DNA of 64,000 nucleotides from Malania oleifera (GCF_029873635.1 NC_080420.1:34680231-34744230); one strand, 5' to 3'. Positions 10,229 to 22,142 are shown, counted from the stretch's first letter. A program made the numbers and translations. Notes: generated by a model not told the origin, from the sequence alone.

Positions 10229-12186
10229 TGATCGGTGCAAAACTGTAAGTGCACAGTGTCATAGTTTTATAATATAGTGATGTGAAGAGTAACATCCTCA
10301 GGGTTTGATGTCTTAATTTTACCAAGTACCGAAATTGTACTAACCTTGATTTTATTTAGAAAGATTAATAATTTTAGAATGCGAAATTGAAATAAGGCTA
10401 CTTTAAATAAACTATTTAAGGGAAAATAAAGCTGGTTGCCACATATTAAATTAATAAGGATGAAAACTTCTAGGAAACCAATTTCACCTAGTTTCTCACT
10501 ATGCTTTACTCATCTAGCTAATTTGACTTCGTTTTCTTTATTTGTTAGCAAATCTCCAATTTTTCCAAAAGTCTCTTTTGATAGTCAATCAGAACCTATT
10601 CTTGTTTATTATCTAACATAAGAATATGCTAATTAATAATGCAAGAACGCAATTAGACCCTCAATTTTTTTAATACTACATAAGTTCATACAAGTCTTTC
10701 GATCTCTATATTCACCTACACTAAATTATCCAAGATCTATCCTATAATTCCCCGTTTCGATAGCAAATCACAATACCAACATCATCTAATTAATGGCCAG
10801 TTAATTAAAAGAATTAAGTGCAAAATAACTCAGACAAACATTAAAGAAAACTACTTCAGATTAACATTGTAGAGCAAGTATAGTTTAAAACTGGGCTACA
10901 ACGTTTTCCTAGAATACAATAATTAGTTCATGCTGAAAATTAAATCAAACATAAACGATTTCACCATGTTTTCTTTTATTTGGAGAGTAAAAGACAAAAC
11001 AACAACCACAGCACCGCTGTCGCATGCCACGAACACCTCGAGCACCGCCATTGTTCGCCGCTTATCGGTGCTCGCAAAGATCTTAACTTTTCAGTGTACC
11101 GCCAACCACCCTTGCTGTTCGTGTGTTGTTTCTGCGCAACACCCCAAAAGAAAACCTCCCAGATGCTCCTCTCAGCCTCCTATGCATGTGTCCCAAAAAT
11201 AATTCCTCCCCAGAGTTGCAGCTGCTCCCCAGTTCGGCCTCCTTGTGTCTCCAAAAAAAAAAACTATTATAATCCTCTCAGTGTGTGATGCGGCATCCCC
11301 AAGAAGCCTTAGAATAATCCTCCTTTCTTTGACTTTTCCAAATCCTTTCCTTTCTTTTCTCTTTTCTTTCTTTTTCTTTGTGTTTCCTTTGTATGTCTCC
11401 AGTGTATGCCCACCAAGAGGACCTAGCTGCATGGCTGGATCAAATCATTTTTTTATTTTTTATTTTTTTTCTTTTCTTTTCTTGTTTCTCCCCTCATTTT
11501 TTTTTTTTCAGTTTTGACCTTCCTATAGCCTGTAACTCTCAAAGCTCAAAACACAAAAATTGTATAGAAATTCCTCAACTTTCCACAGTATTTGAATTAT
11601 CTCGATCGGACTTCGCATCAGAAAGTTACACCTAGATTATGAAGCAATGTCAAAATAGTCCACAGAACAACATATGGTAACTTCACATCTGATTTCGACC
11701 TTGATTCAGTCAGTATTTATCAAAATGTGAAACATGAAAGTTGTAGAGGATTCTTTTAGATTTTTATATCACTTTGAATCATTTGAATCGGAGGTCAGAA
11801 GAGAGAGTTACATAGAGATTACGAAGTAGTTTTGAAAACGGCCTCTCTTTATGTGCTTGGCTTAGCTTCCAAAAATTATCCTTTAAATGTTAATAAAAAT
11901 CCCGGATGCTCACGGTCTTGATTTGGACTCTGCCTTACGTACACGACACCTCTTCATGCTTATGACCTGTGAACATTCTAATCTCAAATTTAATGTTTAA
12001 AAATTATCCTACAATAATAAAACACGAGTGTCCATAAATGTTCAACAACAAATAGGGTAATTATCTTAAAATTATCGAGTGAGCTCAATGATTAAAATTT
12101 TAGACAAAATCGAGCATTTAATTAAGATTATGATCTTTAATGCATGAATTTAAATGCCTAATTACGCAAATTTTGATGCGTAATCA
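10229..12186 (-). repeat. Gyp2 5' LTR (1958 bp)
   Basis: Partner of 3720-5688, differing by scattered substitutions and small indels. Its outer 497 bp (11690-12186) were copied again as part of the downstream 758-bp tandem duplication. Confidence 0.92.
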
Positions 12187-13205
12187 GCACTTTGACAAGT
12201 TACGATCTTATCAAATTCATTAGTATCTAAAGCACAATACAAAGCGTTCATAGCACTAAAATAGATTTGCATTAGCTTAATGTCATTATCATCCATTTCA
12301 TCTTCTAGTTTAGGAATTTCTTTATTATCAACAATTTTAATAGGCACGCAGTTGCCTTCAACAACACTCTCCAAGCCCTCCAATCCATTCTTTGAATAAA
12401 AATTTTCATTCTCTGTGTTCCAAAAGGTGTAATTTACACCACAAAACTGATTTCGACCTTGATTCAGTCAGTATTTATCAAAATGTGAAACATGAAAGTT
12501 GTAGAGGATTCTTTTAGATTTTTATATCACTTTGAATCATTTGAATCGGAGGTCAGAAGAGAGAGTTACATAGAGATTACGAAGTAGTTTTGAAAACGGC
12601 CTCTCTTTATGTGCTTGGCTTAGCTTCCAAAAATTATCCTTTAAATGTTAATAAAAATCCTGGATGCTCACGGTCTTGATTTGGACTCTGCCTTACGTAC
12701 ACGACACCTCTTCATGCTTATGACCTGTGAACATTCTAATCTCAAATTTAATGTTTAAAAATTATCCTACAATAATAAAACACGAGTGTCCATAAATGTT
12801 CAACAACAAATAGGGTAATTATCTTAAAATTATCGAGTGAGCTCAATGATTAAAATTTTAGACAAAATCGAGCATTTAATTAAGATTATGATCTTTAATG
12901 CATGAATTTAAATGCCTAATTACGCAAATTTTGATGCGTAATCAGCACTTTGACAAGTTACGATCTTATCAAATTCATTAGTATCTAAAGCACAATACAA
13001 AGCGTTCATAGCACTAAAATAGATTTGCATTAGCTTAATGTCATTATCATCCATTTCATCTTCTAGTTTAGGAATTTCTTTATTATCAACAATTTTAATA
13101 GGCACGCAGTTGCCTTCAACAACACTCTCCAAGCCCTCCAATCCATTCTTTGAATAAAAATTTTCATTCTCTGTGTTCCAAAAGGTGTAATTTACACCAC
13201 AAAAC
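11690..13205. repeat. 758-bp tandem duplication (11690-12447 and 12448-13205)
   Basis: Every landmark in 11690-12447 recurs exactly 758 bp later, with at most a very few differences (e.g. cccgga near 11902 against cctgga near 12660). The unit spans the end of the Gyp2 5' LTR, the gcact duplication and about 260 bp of SirB gag. The junction shares ctgattt at both edges. It post-dates the Gyp2 insertion. An assembly error cannot be excluded. Confidence 0.9.
12187..12447 (-). pseudogene. gag: SirB gag segment, duplicated copy
   Basis: Copy of the gag segment at 12945-13205 created by the 758-bp tandem duplication. It carries EIPKLEDEMDDNDIKLMQ and MNALYCALDTNEFDKIVTCQ, and lacks the gag start. 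Not an independent gene. Confidence 0.85.
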
Positions 13206-13279
13206 ATTGGAGGTTTTGTAAAGGATTGAACCTCACAAAACGGGGATACACCAATATGTGACATGTGATCTTTATTCAA
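12945..13279 (-). pseudogene. gag: SirB gag, upstream half
   Basis: Start of a Sirevirus-type copia Gag: MNKDHMSHIGVSPF, then KPPMFCGVNYTFW (DUF4219-like N-terminus) and MNALYCALDTNEFDKIVTCQ, where Gyp2 was inserted. The gag continues at 3719-3555. The segment after YTFW reads NTENENFYSKNGLEGLES, while the +1 frame reads RMKIFIQRMDWRAWRV, which matches relatives; two compensating frameshifts therefore garble about 20 residues. The start sits 22 bases after the primer-binding site on the minus strand, as expected. Confidence 0.85.
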
Positions 13280-13301
13280 AAATAGTTAAACTTATTGTAA
13301 C

Positions 13302-13316
13302 TGAACTCTGATACCA
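13302..13316 (-). other. SirB primer-binding site
   Basis: TGGTATCAGAGTTCA on the minus strand, two bases after the LTR end. TGGTATCAGAG is the standard initiator-tRNA-Met binding site of plant copia elements. Confidence 0.9.
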
Positions 13317-13525
13317 GTTGATAGTAGAGGTGTGATCCCAAAAGGGAGAAGGGGGGCGAATTGTGTATTTAAAAAATTTATGTAAATACTTAACAATTTT
13401 AATCACAGTTTAGGCACGTGATTTAACTATGCAAATGCAATCAATACTCACAACAAATATGAACAAATATAAATGTTCTTAATTTAAAGATATTAAGGAA
13501 AAGAGAATAAAACCCATATTTTTTA

Positions 13526-13577
13526 CAAGGTTTGGCAATCCTTGCCTACGTCCTTGCCTCAAACGACCCACTTGAGG
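13526..13577 (-). promoter_or_regulatory. LTR R/U5 two-hairpin module, SirB copy
   Basis: Minus sense: outer stem CAAGG/CCTTG (13552-13556 with 13526-13530) around ACGTA-GGC...GCC-AAA. Directly upstream (minus sense) is a second stem, CCTCAA/TTGAGG (13557-13562 with 13572-13577). Confidence 0.6.
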
Positions 13578-13584
13578 ATTCCAT

Positions 13585-13830
13585 TATGTACTCCTTCAAT
13601 AGGTGGAGAAAACCTCTATCTTTTAGTAGGTGGAGAAACTTTTACAATCTCTCCTTCAATAGGTAGATTTGCCTCTCTCCTTCACTAAGCGAAGATGCCT
13701 CTCTCCTTTACTTAGGCGGACTTGCCTCTCTCCTTCAATAGGCGGAGCCGCCTCTCTCCTTCACTAGGCAAAGTCGCCTCTTACCTTCAATAAGTAACCC
13801 TTTCAATAGGCGGAGATGTCTTTACAATTT
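13585..13830. repeat. 26-bp tandem minisatellite in the SirB LTR
   Basis: About seven to nine degenerate units of roughly 26 bp, e.g. CTCCTTCAATAGGCGGAG followed by a CCGCCTCT-like end. Units hold the small dyad GGCGGAG/CCGCC. It lies just upstream (minus sense) of the hairpin module. SirA and sLTR-6 have two or three weaker units (CTTACAAGAGGTACAACTCC) in the same place. Confidence 0.75.
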
Positions 13831-15099
13831 GGAATCAAAGAAGATGATGTACAAAGTATGCTCCAAACTTGAGCAGATAAGTACAATGAAAATACAACAC
13901 TAATATACTCTCAAATGACTATGAATGAAGCTGAAGGAGTAACTAGAAGGTATGCACTTGAAAGATAAACAACGAATTAGCAAAGTACTTGAAAAATATT
14001 TTTCAACAAACATAAGAAACTTGGATGTGTATAATAGATGTGTATTCCTCTTTCTTTCTCTTGCTAAACTAGTTAGAAACCTTGTAACTATATGAAAGAT
14101 GATTTACTAGCCCTTTTATGGCCATTGGGCTTTAAAAAATAATTTATCATTTGAAAACTAGAAATTCTCTAACCGTTTCAGTATTTTTTTGCGAGATTTT
14201 GTTGACTAAATCGGGACTCGGTGGCCCGAATTGCCTGGTTTGGTCGCCCAAGTTTTTGGGAAATTTCAGCCATGATTTTTCTCAAACACCCTTAAGTATA
14301 TGGAGCATAAAGTTTGATAGAGAACTCCAAAAAGGACGATCTTGGTATCTACAGAAAGATAAGAAGCAATACCAATAATGTTGTTTTGAATATTTTTGAA
14401 TATGGGAAGATATAGATAGAGAAAATCACACATCAATGTGGTGGTTAGAAAAGGAGGGGATTTGGAGAATAAGAAGGGATTGACTGAGTACCTTGCCTCA
14501 GTCGCCTGAACTTCCTAAAGCCTCAAGACCCTTGGTTTTTCATTCCAAAAATGATTTTAACACTTTGAAATAATTTTTGCACATTTATAAAATGATTTCC
14601 AATGAAATATAGAGTGCCTAGGGTCCAATTAAGGTCACCTATGAGTTTCTTCACATAACCAATGATAGTGTACTCACATAGGTCATATTTGCAAAATTCA
14701 TAAAATAAATTCCTTTAATTCTTCAAGCTTGGACTTCATGAGCTCCATAATCATAGCCATAGTCTTCAAGCTTGGTCTTAATAAGCTCTATGTTCATAGC
14801 CAAATAACATCGTCTTGTACGCTTCATGGTTTTCCAATTTGCATATGTTATTATGCTTAAAATCTTAATTCCTATGAACACACTTAGTAGTACAATTAGA
14901 TGCTTTGGTTTGTCATTATCAAATGGGATGAAACCTAGAAAAGCCAATAGTGCCATGTTTGCATCGTAGACAACATTGAATAAGATAATTGCATATTAAA
15001 TGAAATTATAGTAAATATATTTTCAATTATTTATAGAGATCAGATATATGGAATATAATATGACAACATAACATGCTTACCCACTATGATGTGCAGTAT

Positions 15100-15911
15100 G
15101 ATTACAAATCCTCAGTATCGTTATCATCATCGCTTTATAGTATCTCTTTCTCCTCAATATAGTAATCCACCATTATTTCATCTTCAATATTAGTTTCATC
15201 ATTGTTGATGAAATCAACATGTACATCATCAATTTCAATGTCAGTAGTCCCTACCTATTCTATCGTGGCACCAATCCTATTCAATGGTATAAGATCATCT
15301 CATTCCTCAGCAACATAATTGTCACTAAGTGATGCCACATTCAAATCATATTGAGTTGCTGCACTGACAAATGGCTCATATTGTTGGAAAGCATCCTTGG
15401 TTACATTCTTCTCCCCATCTAGGTCTTCTATTATATCATACAAACTTTCGGGCTGAATTTTTTGTGCCATATGCCAATCACCCTTCAATTTTGTGTCCTT
15501 AAGGTAGAACACTTGTTCTCCCTACGTTGCTAGCACAAAAGGGTCATCTTCACACCATGTCCTACTAAAATTGATACTAGTAAAGTAGGTATTTGAGTTT
15601 GTTCCACTCTTTTTATTGCTAATATCCCACCATTCACACTTGAACAAGTAGACGAGTCTATTGGTTCCATAGTTTAGCTCAATAATGTTATTTAAGATAC
15701 CAAAATAGTCAATATCATCATCTCCTTCTATGCCTAGCATGACAACCCCATAATTTTTTGTTCTTCTATGCAGTTTAAGAGACTTCGTATGAAATCTTAA
15801 GCCATTAACAATGCAACTAGTGTAGTGGTTAACTCGTTGATTGGGGCCACATGCCAATGCGTACAAATCTTTACTTGTCGTTGGTTCTTTAATATAATAC
15901 ATGATTTTCAT
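15100..15911 (-). pseudogene. CACTA transposase C-terminal region (DUF4216 and acidic tail)
   Basis: DUF4216-type domain found at the C-terminal end of plant CACTA tnp2 transposases; its role is unknown. 15911-15525 is open and includes YYIKEPTTSKDLYALACGP, RTKNYGVVMLGIEGDDDIDY and YLFKCEWWDI. A TAG at 15522-15524 interrupts it, and the same frame resumes as FYLKDTKLKGDWHMAQ and runs to 15300. An Asp/Glu-rich tail (DDDNDTEDL-like) follows to about 15107 with more stops. It lies downstream of the tnp2 core and is non-functional. Confidence 0.75.
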
Positions 15912-16116
15912 CTAGCAAAAAGAAGTTTAGATGAGTTAAACATCATTGAAACTTTACGTTGCTTCAAACTTACAAAATATTTGTTACTTACACTTGTCCT
16001 AAACTAGTTGACAATTTCTTTCTTATGTCTTTCTTCAACATTCCTTTCATTTTCCTTCACAAGTTTTAACTTTATGTTCACTATATGCAATAATATTAGA
16101 TGTTAATGTCAACTAA

Positions 16117-16126
<10 letters not shown>

Positions 16127-16181
<55 letters not shown>

Positions 16182-16185
16182 CACA
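16127..16185. repeat. (AT)n/(AC)n microsatellite
   Basis: Uninterrupted AT run followed by acacacac. It lies between the DUF4216 and DUF4218 parts of the transposase, probably in a former intron. The frame reading through it on the minus strand is not a protein. Confidence 0.9.
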
Positions 16186-16199
16186 AACATATATAGTAT

Positions 16200-16805
16200 G
16201 TATCAAGAAACCGTGTACTCAATATATGGGAAAACTTCATCACAATTATTAAGGACATTAAAATGCGCCTTTGCCAGGTCCTCCATATTAATGAAATCAT
16301 ATACTTGTCCACCCAATGGTTGAATATTTGTTCTAAATATTGAGCTGATGGGTTCTTCATCTTCATCATTACCATGAGTATCTGCATTTCACTCATTGCG
16401 AGTGAACCTTGTGTTAATATCATATAAATACATTGAGTAAAATGCAAGACATTCACTATAAATGTATGCCTCAATGATTGAGCCTTCCAGTTGTACCTTA
16501 TTACGCACATAGTTCTTTAAAGTGGACAAAAACCTGTGCATTTTACATAATAGTTGTGACGTCTACAAATAAAGCAAGGAAATCATGTGAAAATTTTTGC
16601 ATCATATAAATTACCTCTCAATTGGATACATCCAATGATATTGCACTAGTCCTATAGTTATGGCCTCTCTTGGTAAATGAATAGTTAGGTGGACCATAAC
16701 ATTGAAGAATGTTGGTGGAAATATTTTATCAAGCTTACATAGTATGATTACAATGTCCTCCTCTAATTGTTCAAGTACGATTAAGGACAATTTCTTAGAG
16801 CACAA
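16200..16805 (-). pseudogene. CACTA transposase DUF4218 region with candidate intron
   Basis: LEQLEEDIVIILCKLDKIFP and FFNVMVHLTIHLPREA (16805-16615) match the DUF4218 domain that follows tnp2 in plant CACTA proteins. After PIER a GT...AG interval (16614 down to 16534, 81 bp) is followed by FLSTLKNYVRNKVQLEGSI and EAYIYSECLAFY, so a spliced intron is likely. Further on NNCDEVFPYIE (about 16215-16250) is recognisable. Frameshifts and stops are present. Confidence 0.75.
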
Positions 16806-16955
16806 CTATCGAAAAAAAAATCCCAACTCAGTCAATGCTAAGTGAACATCGTCAGTCAAGTATCCATGAAGGAAAACTGGTAGAACCCTTTGAAGAAGGA
16901 CATTACAGTCATGACTTTTTATTCCTCACATCTTATCTTCCTTCATAATTATGCA

Positions 16956-17947
16956 TCAAGACATGTTAAATGCATATCCATAAGAGGGGAAATCATTCAT
17001 TGTCTGTAAAACTACAGCATGCAATTGAAATATTTTCCCTGTTTCTACATCAAATGTCTCAACTCCTTTTTCCCATGGTTCTTTCAACTCATTAATTAAC
17101 TGTTGTATGTAAACACCAATATCATTACTAGGTGCCTTCGGTTCATCAATAAGTAAAGACATGTAAATGAATGGTTTTTTCAAACATTTCCATGGGGGCA
17201 AATTGTATGACATCATCATAACTGGCCATATGATATACGGGTTGTTCATGTTACTAAAAGGATTGAGACCATCTAAAGCAAGGGCAAGTCTAATTTTTTG
17301 AGGATCACTGAAAAACCATGGATGCATTTTATCAAACTTGGCCCAAGATTGCGAGTCCACTGAATGGCTAAAGGCATTTTCCTCTTGAAGACGATTCTCT
17401 TCATGCCATCTCATATCTGCAGTAGTCTTTCTGGACATGTATAATCTTTGAAACCTCGATATAAATGGAAAAAATTGCAAGATTTTTTGAGAGATCTTTT
17501 TACCCTTGTGATTAGTTTATACATTAGTTCACCACATTCTAGACACTGGTTTGCATTTTCAACTTCATTATAAAAAGTGCGTAATCATACCTATATGCAT
17601 GTATTGGGGTATAACTGAGACCCAAATCATGTATGTATGTCTTCACCTCATAAAAAGACTTTTGGAAGTGTTTCACCATCAAGCAATTCTTCCTTAATTA
17701 GCCTCAAATTCATGTTGAATGCACTATGAGTTTGACGATGCATTGTCCTTGAATGAAGCAACTTTATCAGGAACTCAAATTTTGAGAACTTTTTACAGTT
17801 TGGATAAAATGACACTCGTGCATCCCTGATCATAAGATTAGCAAATGGTTTACCCAGTTGATTTAACTGACTAGGATCGCAAGGTATGCTACCTACAGAA
17901 GTAGATTCAATACCAGTATGCAACACATTGCTATCCTCCGTGTCCAC
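16956..17947 (-). pseudogene. tnp2: CACTA tnp2 transposase core
   Basis: Transposase of the tnp2 family (Transposase_21), which would bind element ends and cut DNA. 17947-17648 carries the N-terminal part: PFANLMIRDARVSFYPNCKK and HSAFNMNLRLIKEELLDGE. A cysteine pair, CLECGELMYK, lies near 17515-17545. 17480-16956 carries the core: FQRLYMSRKTTADMRWHEEN, FFSDPQKIRLALALDGLNPF, WPVMMMSYNLPPWKCLKKP. Stops and frameshifts lie between the blocks (about 17485-17645). Transcription is leftward, away from the terminus at 59937. Confidence 0.85.
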
Positions 17948-18079
17948 TACATTCCCCCTTTGTAACTCACCTAATATTTCAATTTACCCATCCAAACGTG
18001 TATGACCACCTCCTATATTGGCCCCCTCATCTTCATCTTTATCATCATCGCTTAGAATTTTGTAAACTTTACTATGAAA

Positions 18080-18305
18080 CACCTATCAATCTTGTGTAGC
18101 TATTGTCTATTCCATAGTCTAACAAATGTTTTCCAACCAAATCAATGTGTCAAAATGTTGTGTTTTGGAATTTTTTGCAAGGACACCTTATTATACTGGA
18201 TTTGTCAGCACGAGGATGCACAAACTCTATGAAATCATATACCCTTTTGACGTATTCTGGAAAAAACCTAACCCGAGCCTTTATCCAACTCTTATCCATA
18301 TTCAT
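18080..18305 (-). pseudogene. CACTA transposase-associated N-terminal domain
   Basis: Starts M-N-MDKSWIKARVRF (ATG at 18303-18305, or 18297-18299), then VYDFIEFVHPRADKSSIIRC and CPCKK, ending VGKHLLDYGID. This matches the plant transposase-associated domain placed before tnp2. One in-frame TGA lies at about 18147 (TTF stop HIDL). It marks the start of the transposase gene; everything upstream (minus sense) to 59937 was leader before the later insertions. Confidence 0.75.
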
Positions 18306-19117
18306 TAATTAGCCTATAGCATGTTCAAGTATATGATGTTGATTACACTCTTATAATGTTTATGAGGCATGCATCGTGAATCCTAAAAAATTAACCACCT
18401 TTTGTCTAAAGGGTATATATCCTATCCCATTTAGGAATGATGCATTTACATTGCAACCTATCACCAAAATTCCTTGATCATACTCATTCTAAATTTCGGC
18501 TGCTTCTCCTTATGGTTCTCTAAGTACACAAGATGGGGGAAGTGAACATGTTGCTAGTTTTTCATCACTAATAAGTTGTCACAACACCCCCACTATGCAC
18601 CTAGAGAACATAAGTAGGGACTCTATTGAAATATGTCATAAGAATGAACAAAGCGTGAATGATGATAACAATGTAAATATAAATTCCTAAACTGTCCACA
18701 CATTGGACAATTCAAGAATGGTTGAAATATAAACGTCACTAATCGTAAATGAAACAAATAATTAACATATTCCATTGATTATTAATTTAGATAGTATGAC
18801 TAATAATAAATTAAATATTGATTAATTTTTCCCACATTTACATTAAGACATGAATGTATAGTAACGATTCTTGAATGGGTCTAAGCTGAAAGGTGAACCT
18901 ATCTACACCCTCCTTGGCTGTGGTCTCCTTCTCTTTTCAGGTTCCTTGGGTTATGGCTAGCTTTAGTTCTCTCCCTTCTTTCTATTTTTTCTTTCTTGGC
19001 TATAGGCTTTTCTCTCTAGGGTTCTCACTCTTTTCCTCTAACTCCTTGTGGTCGTAGCCTTCCTCTCTTCTCCTTTTCTTTTCTTTTTCTCTTATCCCTC
19101 CTTGTGGCCATAGCCTT

Positions 19118-19205
<88 letters not shown>

Positions 19206-20005
19206 TTATCTCTGTTCATCTGTCACTTTATTTCTTTTTATAACTAAACTATGGTCTGGATAAATCTTATGATGATGCATTTGATGATTAAACTACCTAT
19301 ACACTATAGAAGAATCAGCTTATACAAAAAGCTAATGTTGTGTTTGATCCCAATGTGCTAAAGATGTTTTTTTAATTAGAAAAAAAAAATATCATTAATA
19401 GAAGAGAGAGAATTTCAAAGATTGGAGAATAACACATCCTTTGAAAAACAACCAGACAAACAATTCTAGTAACAACCCCACCGCCACCCCCCTAAAAAAT
19501 CCAATCTCTCCTACACTACTAAAGCTTCAATTTATGTTCATCATCTAGACCTCCATCTATGTCACATATTTTCATTAATATAGACTAGGCATTACAACTT
19601 GAATTAGCATGCACAGATTGAAGATATATAGCAAGTGGATTGAAGGCATATGTGTTTATGTACATACATATGTACATATATAAACACATGTGCACACATA
19701 TATATAGCTACATCCACACCTATGCATATATATATATATAAACTGTCACATAGAGTCAGAGTAGGTAGAGAACTATAACAAAAAAAAAAAAAAGCAGCAA
19801 AAAATGATCAACAACAAGCCATCAGAAGCCACTAAGAGCAATAGACAAGATTTAGGTGTCTATCACCTAGAACCAAAAAAAGAAAATAGAGTAGACCAAC
19901 ATAGATTAAGGGGGAAAAAGTACTGCATAGGAGAGGGACCTGGTGCATAAATACAAAAGAAAAAAGAAAAAAAGAGTAGGCCGACACATAGATTTTAAAT
20001 AAACA
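18306..20005. other. CACTA 5' region, no coding sequence seen
   Basis: About 1.7 kb between the transposase start and the SirA insertion. No convincing frame. It has a pyrimidine-rich tract (18915-19200) with TTCCTCTC-like text, a long (CT)n run, and (AT)-rich microsatellites near 19640-19740. gtttt at 20006-20010 is the SirA target-site duplication. Confidence 0.6.
19106..19196. repeat. (CT)n microsatellite
   Basis: About 45 uninterrupted TC dinucleotides, followed by a short tcta run. Confidence 0.95.
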
Positions 20006-20010
20006 GTTTT
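20006..20010. repeat. SirA target-site duplication, left copy (gtttt)
   Basis: gtttt at 20006-20010 and at 29801-29805 flank SirA exactly. Confidence 0.9.
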
Positions 20011-20279
20011 TGTTGAATTAGGTGTAATCCCAAGAGGGGGGGGGGTGAATTGGGTATTTTCAAATTCTTTGACTCTATTTACCTCTTAATCCCTACTCGT
20101 ATAATTAGAAAAACAATTTTAGGGATTTATAACAAAAGAAAATTCAATTTACCAATGAGTTCTTATTACCCAATTAATTGTGTGCAATGTTATTCAAACT
20201 ACACATGCAATACGAACAATTTAAATGTAGTGCTGAAAGTAAAGAGTAAAGGGAAGAGAGAAGACAAACGCAGTTTTTA

Positions 20280-20330
20280 CAAGGTTTAGCCAACTTGGCC
20301 TATGTCGTCGCCTTGAGCAAGCACTCAAGG
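20280..20330 (-). promoter_or_regulatory. LTR R/U5 two-hairpin module, SirA 3' LTR copy
   Basis: The upstream stem CCTTGAG/CTCAAGG (20311-20317, 20324-20330) is perfect. The outer stem of the second hairpin (20306-20310 with 20280-20284) is partly decayed here: CGACG opposite CCTTG. Confidence 0.5.
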
Positions 20331-21483
20331 ATTTCTCTAAAATCCCTGCTTCTTAAATTGGGATGGAACTTTCCTTACAATTCGTTGCTTACAAGAGGTA
20401 CAACTCCCTCCTACTCCGCTACTTACAAGAGATACAACTCTATCCTCAAACCCCGGTTCACACACCGAACCGTGTATACAATAGAATCTGTAAAAACACT
20501 CAAAATGTTTCCAAACAAAAGCTCGTGAGTACAAATCAAATTCCTAATACATTAACATATGATCTAATCTGAAGCTCAGAATGTATGAAACGATATAATC
20601 GTTTCTGTATGATATGTTTTAACACACAAATCCCTTTTTAACAAATCTCCCAAAAATGTTTGTAAAAAAAAAATGCTTTGGAGATCTTAGGTTAGATCTT
20701 TGAATATAAAGATAGCTTTGTAGATTGCAAAGATGCCAAACACACTTTGTCAAACAAACAATATTTCTATAAATATTTCAAACTCAATGTGATCTTGATA
20801 ATATTGACTTAATGTGTGTGTATATATGTATGTATCTCTAAGATGATAATGCCAAAGATCAACAAACTTAATATTTGATTTTCTAGAAAAATATCCTTCA
20901 ATATGTATATAGATAGTTATGCACTTCTAAGGATATATGTATATTCAAATAATTTAGATGTATTCTAAAATATCAGCCTTAAACTAAGAATACACTTGAA
21001 TAAAGAAACTTTAATCAATGGCCAAATGCAAAACTTTCTCAAGTATTGAGTTTGTCAAAAACGATCTTTATATGAATGTGAAAACTCAAAATAAAGTTTC
21101 TCTAAAGATATCAAAACAAATGGTGATATGAGATTCTCTAACAAAACTAAATGTAATAACCAAACCTCAAACCAAGATGAAGGACAAGATGTATAATAGA
21201 GATCCCTTTAGATATTTTGAGGTGATTTGCCCAAAGATAATGTGTAGAAACTAGAGCATAGGCAAACGTACAACAATTAGCTCAAGTATCTCAGTTTTCT
21301 TTTCAACAAGATGTGTTCTTCGCTTTTCATTGATATTCTTGTGTTTAGCTTACATACTAGGGTTTAGATATTCAGTATATATAATGTCTTACCCTTAGAA
21401 TTGATCTGAAACATTATATAAAAAGATAGCTCGCATGCTTGCACAATAAAAATTAAATTTTTAATCTTTCCAGCAAGTTCAAA

Positions 21484-21745
21484 CGGCCGAGGTCAAGGGC
21501 CCAGACGACTGAAGTCATTTTTATCCTTCGAAGAAATAGCTTGGACACAGGGTCAGACGACCGAGGTCAAGGGTCCAGATGATCGAAGTGTTGAGTTTAG
21601 ACGACCGAGGTCAAGGTTTAGTCATCTGAGGTGCTTCTGCCAGTTTCTATTTTTCCCAAATAAATCTTCAGACGACTGAGCTTATTCTTCAAACATCTGA
21701 GGAAATTCTTTAGGCGACTGAGGTTGTGTTTAGTCAACTGAAGTT
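21484..21745 (-). repeat. U3 dyad array, SirA 3' LTR
   Basis: Eight or so degenerate copies of CAGACGACCGAGGTC-like text (plus strand), 20-50 bp apart, upstream (minus sense) of the TATA-like box near 21380. Confidence 0.75.
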
Positions 21746-22142
21746 CCCATTTTCTTAAATTTTATTTTCTAATTTAAAATTTTGCTTTGCTTTCCTTCTT
21801 GGGTCTTTTATAAAACATATTTTCCATGATTTTAAAATTATTTCCAAGTCCATGAAAGTCCTCTAATAATATACATGAAATGCATGAATCATAAAGTCAT
21901 TCTAAGTTATATTGAGCCTGAAATTAAATCATACAAAAATAAATACATGAGGCCTAAGTACCCATTTCCAAGATATTCTTAAACTTTCCCGCTTGCATCT
22001 TGATTCTCGTACTCTCTGAGTTCCATGGATCTTGCCAAGATATGTATGCTTTACTTGATAGCTTCCATGACTCGTTATCCTTCCGTGCATACTTAATATG
22101 GTTCCTTTTCACAAACCTAATGCACATATCAAATACCAAGTG

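Larger units (their letters stand above)
3720..12186 (-). mobile_element. Gyp2: complete but internally deleted Ty3/gypsy element (8.5 kb)
   Basis: Two homologous LTRs (3720-5688 and 10229-12186), a perfect 5-bp target-site duplication gcact, a primer-binding site at 10200-10222, gag and protease remnants, and the C-terminal tail of integrase. Reverse transcriptase, RNase H and the integrase core are absent: protease/early-RT sequence is joined to integrase tail near 7655-7665. It is therefore a non-autonomous deletion derivative. Its gag type and the DLGA-type protease signature point to the Athila/Tat branch. It is inserted in SirB gag. Confidence 0.9.
13319..14975 (-). repeat. SirB 5' LTR (1657 bp)
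   Basis: Lies between the primer-binding site and the CACTA sequence. On the minus strand it starts TGTTGTCTACG and ends CTACTATCA. It holds an R/U5 hairpin module (13526-13577), a 26-bp tandem array, and a weak U3 array (TCGGGACTCGG, TTGGTCGCC, AGTCGCCTGAA; 14200-14520). The flank ttgaa (14976-14980) is the presumed target-site duplication; its partner is off-window. Confidence 0.8.
14981..20005 (-). mobile_element. CACTA (En/Spm) transposon, 3' and transposase part
   Basis: Holds ordered remnants of a tnp2-type transposase on the minus strand: transposase-associated domain, tnp2 core, DUF4218, DUF4216 and an acidic tail. It continues at 29801-30372 and 59160-59937, where the 5' terminus is found. 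The 3' end lies beyond SirB, off-window. Confidence 0.75.

Noticed and set aside
16109..16300. Minus-strand frame running into an (AT)n tract
   Set aside because: The C-terminal YIYIYI part is a microsatellite; the true DUF4218 reading uses another frame.
20050..20572. Plus-strand frames in the SirA 3' LTR, similar to ones at 27581-28173
   Set aside because: Antisense LTR sequence repeated only because the LTRs are paired.
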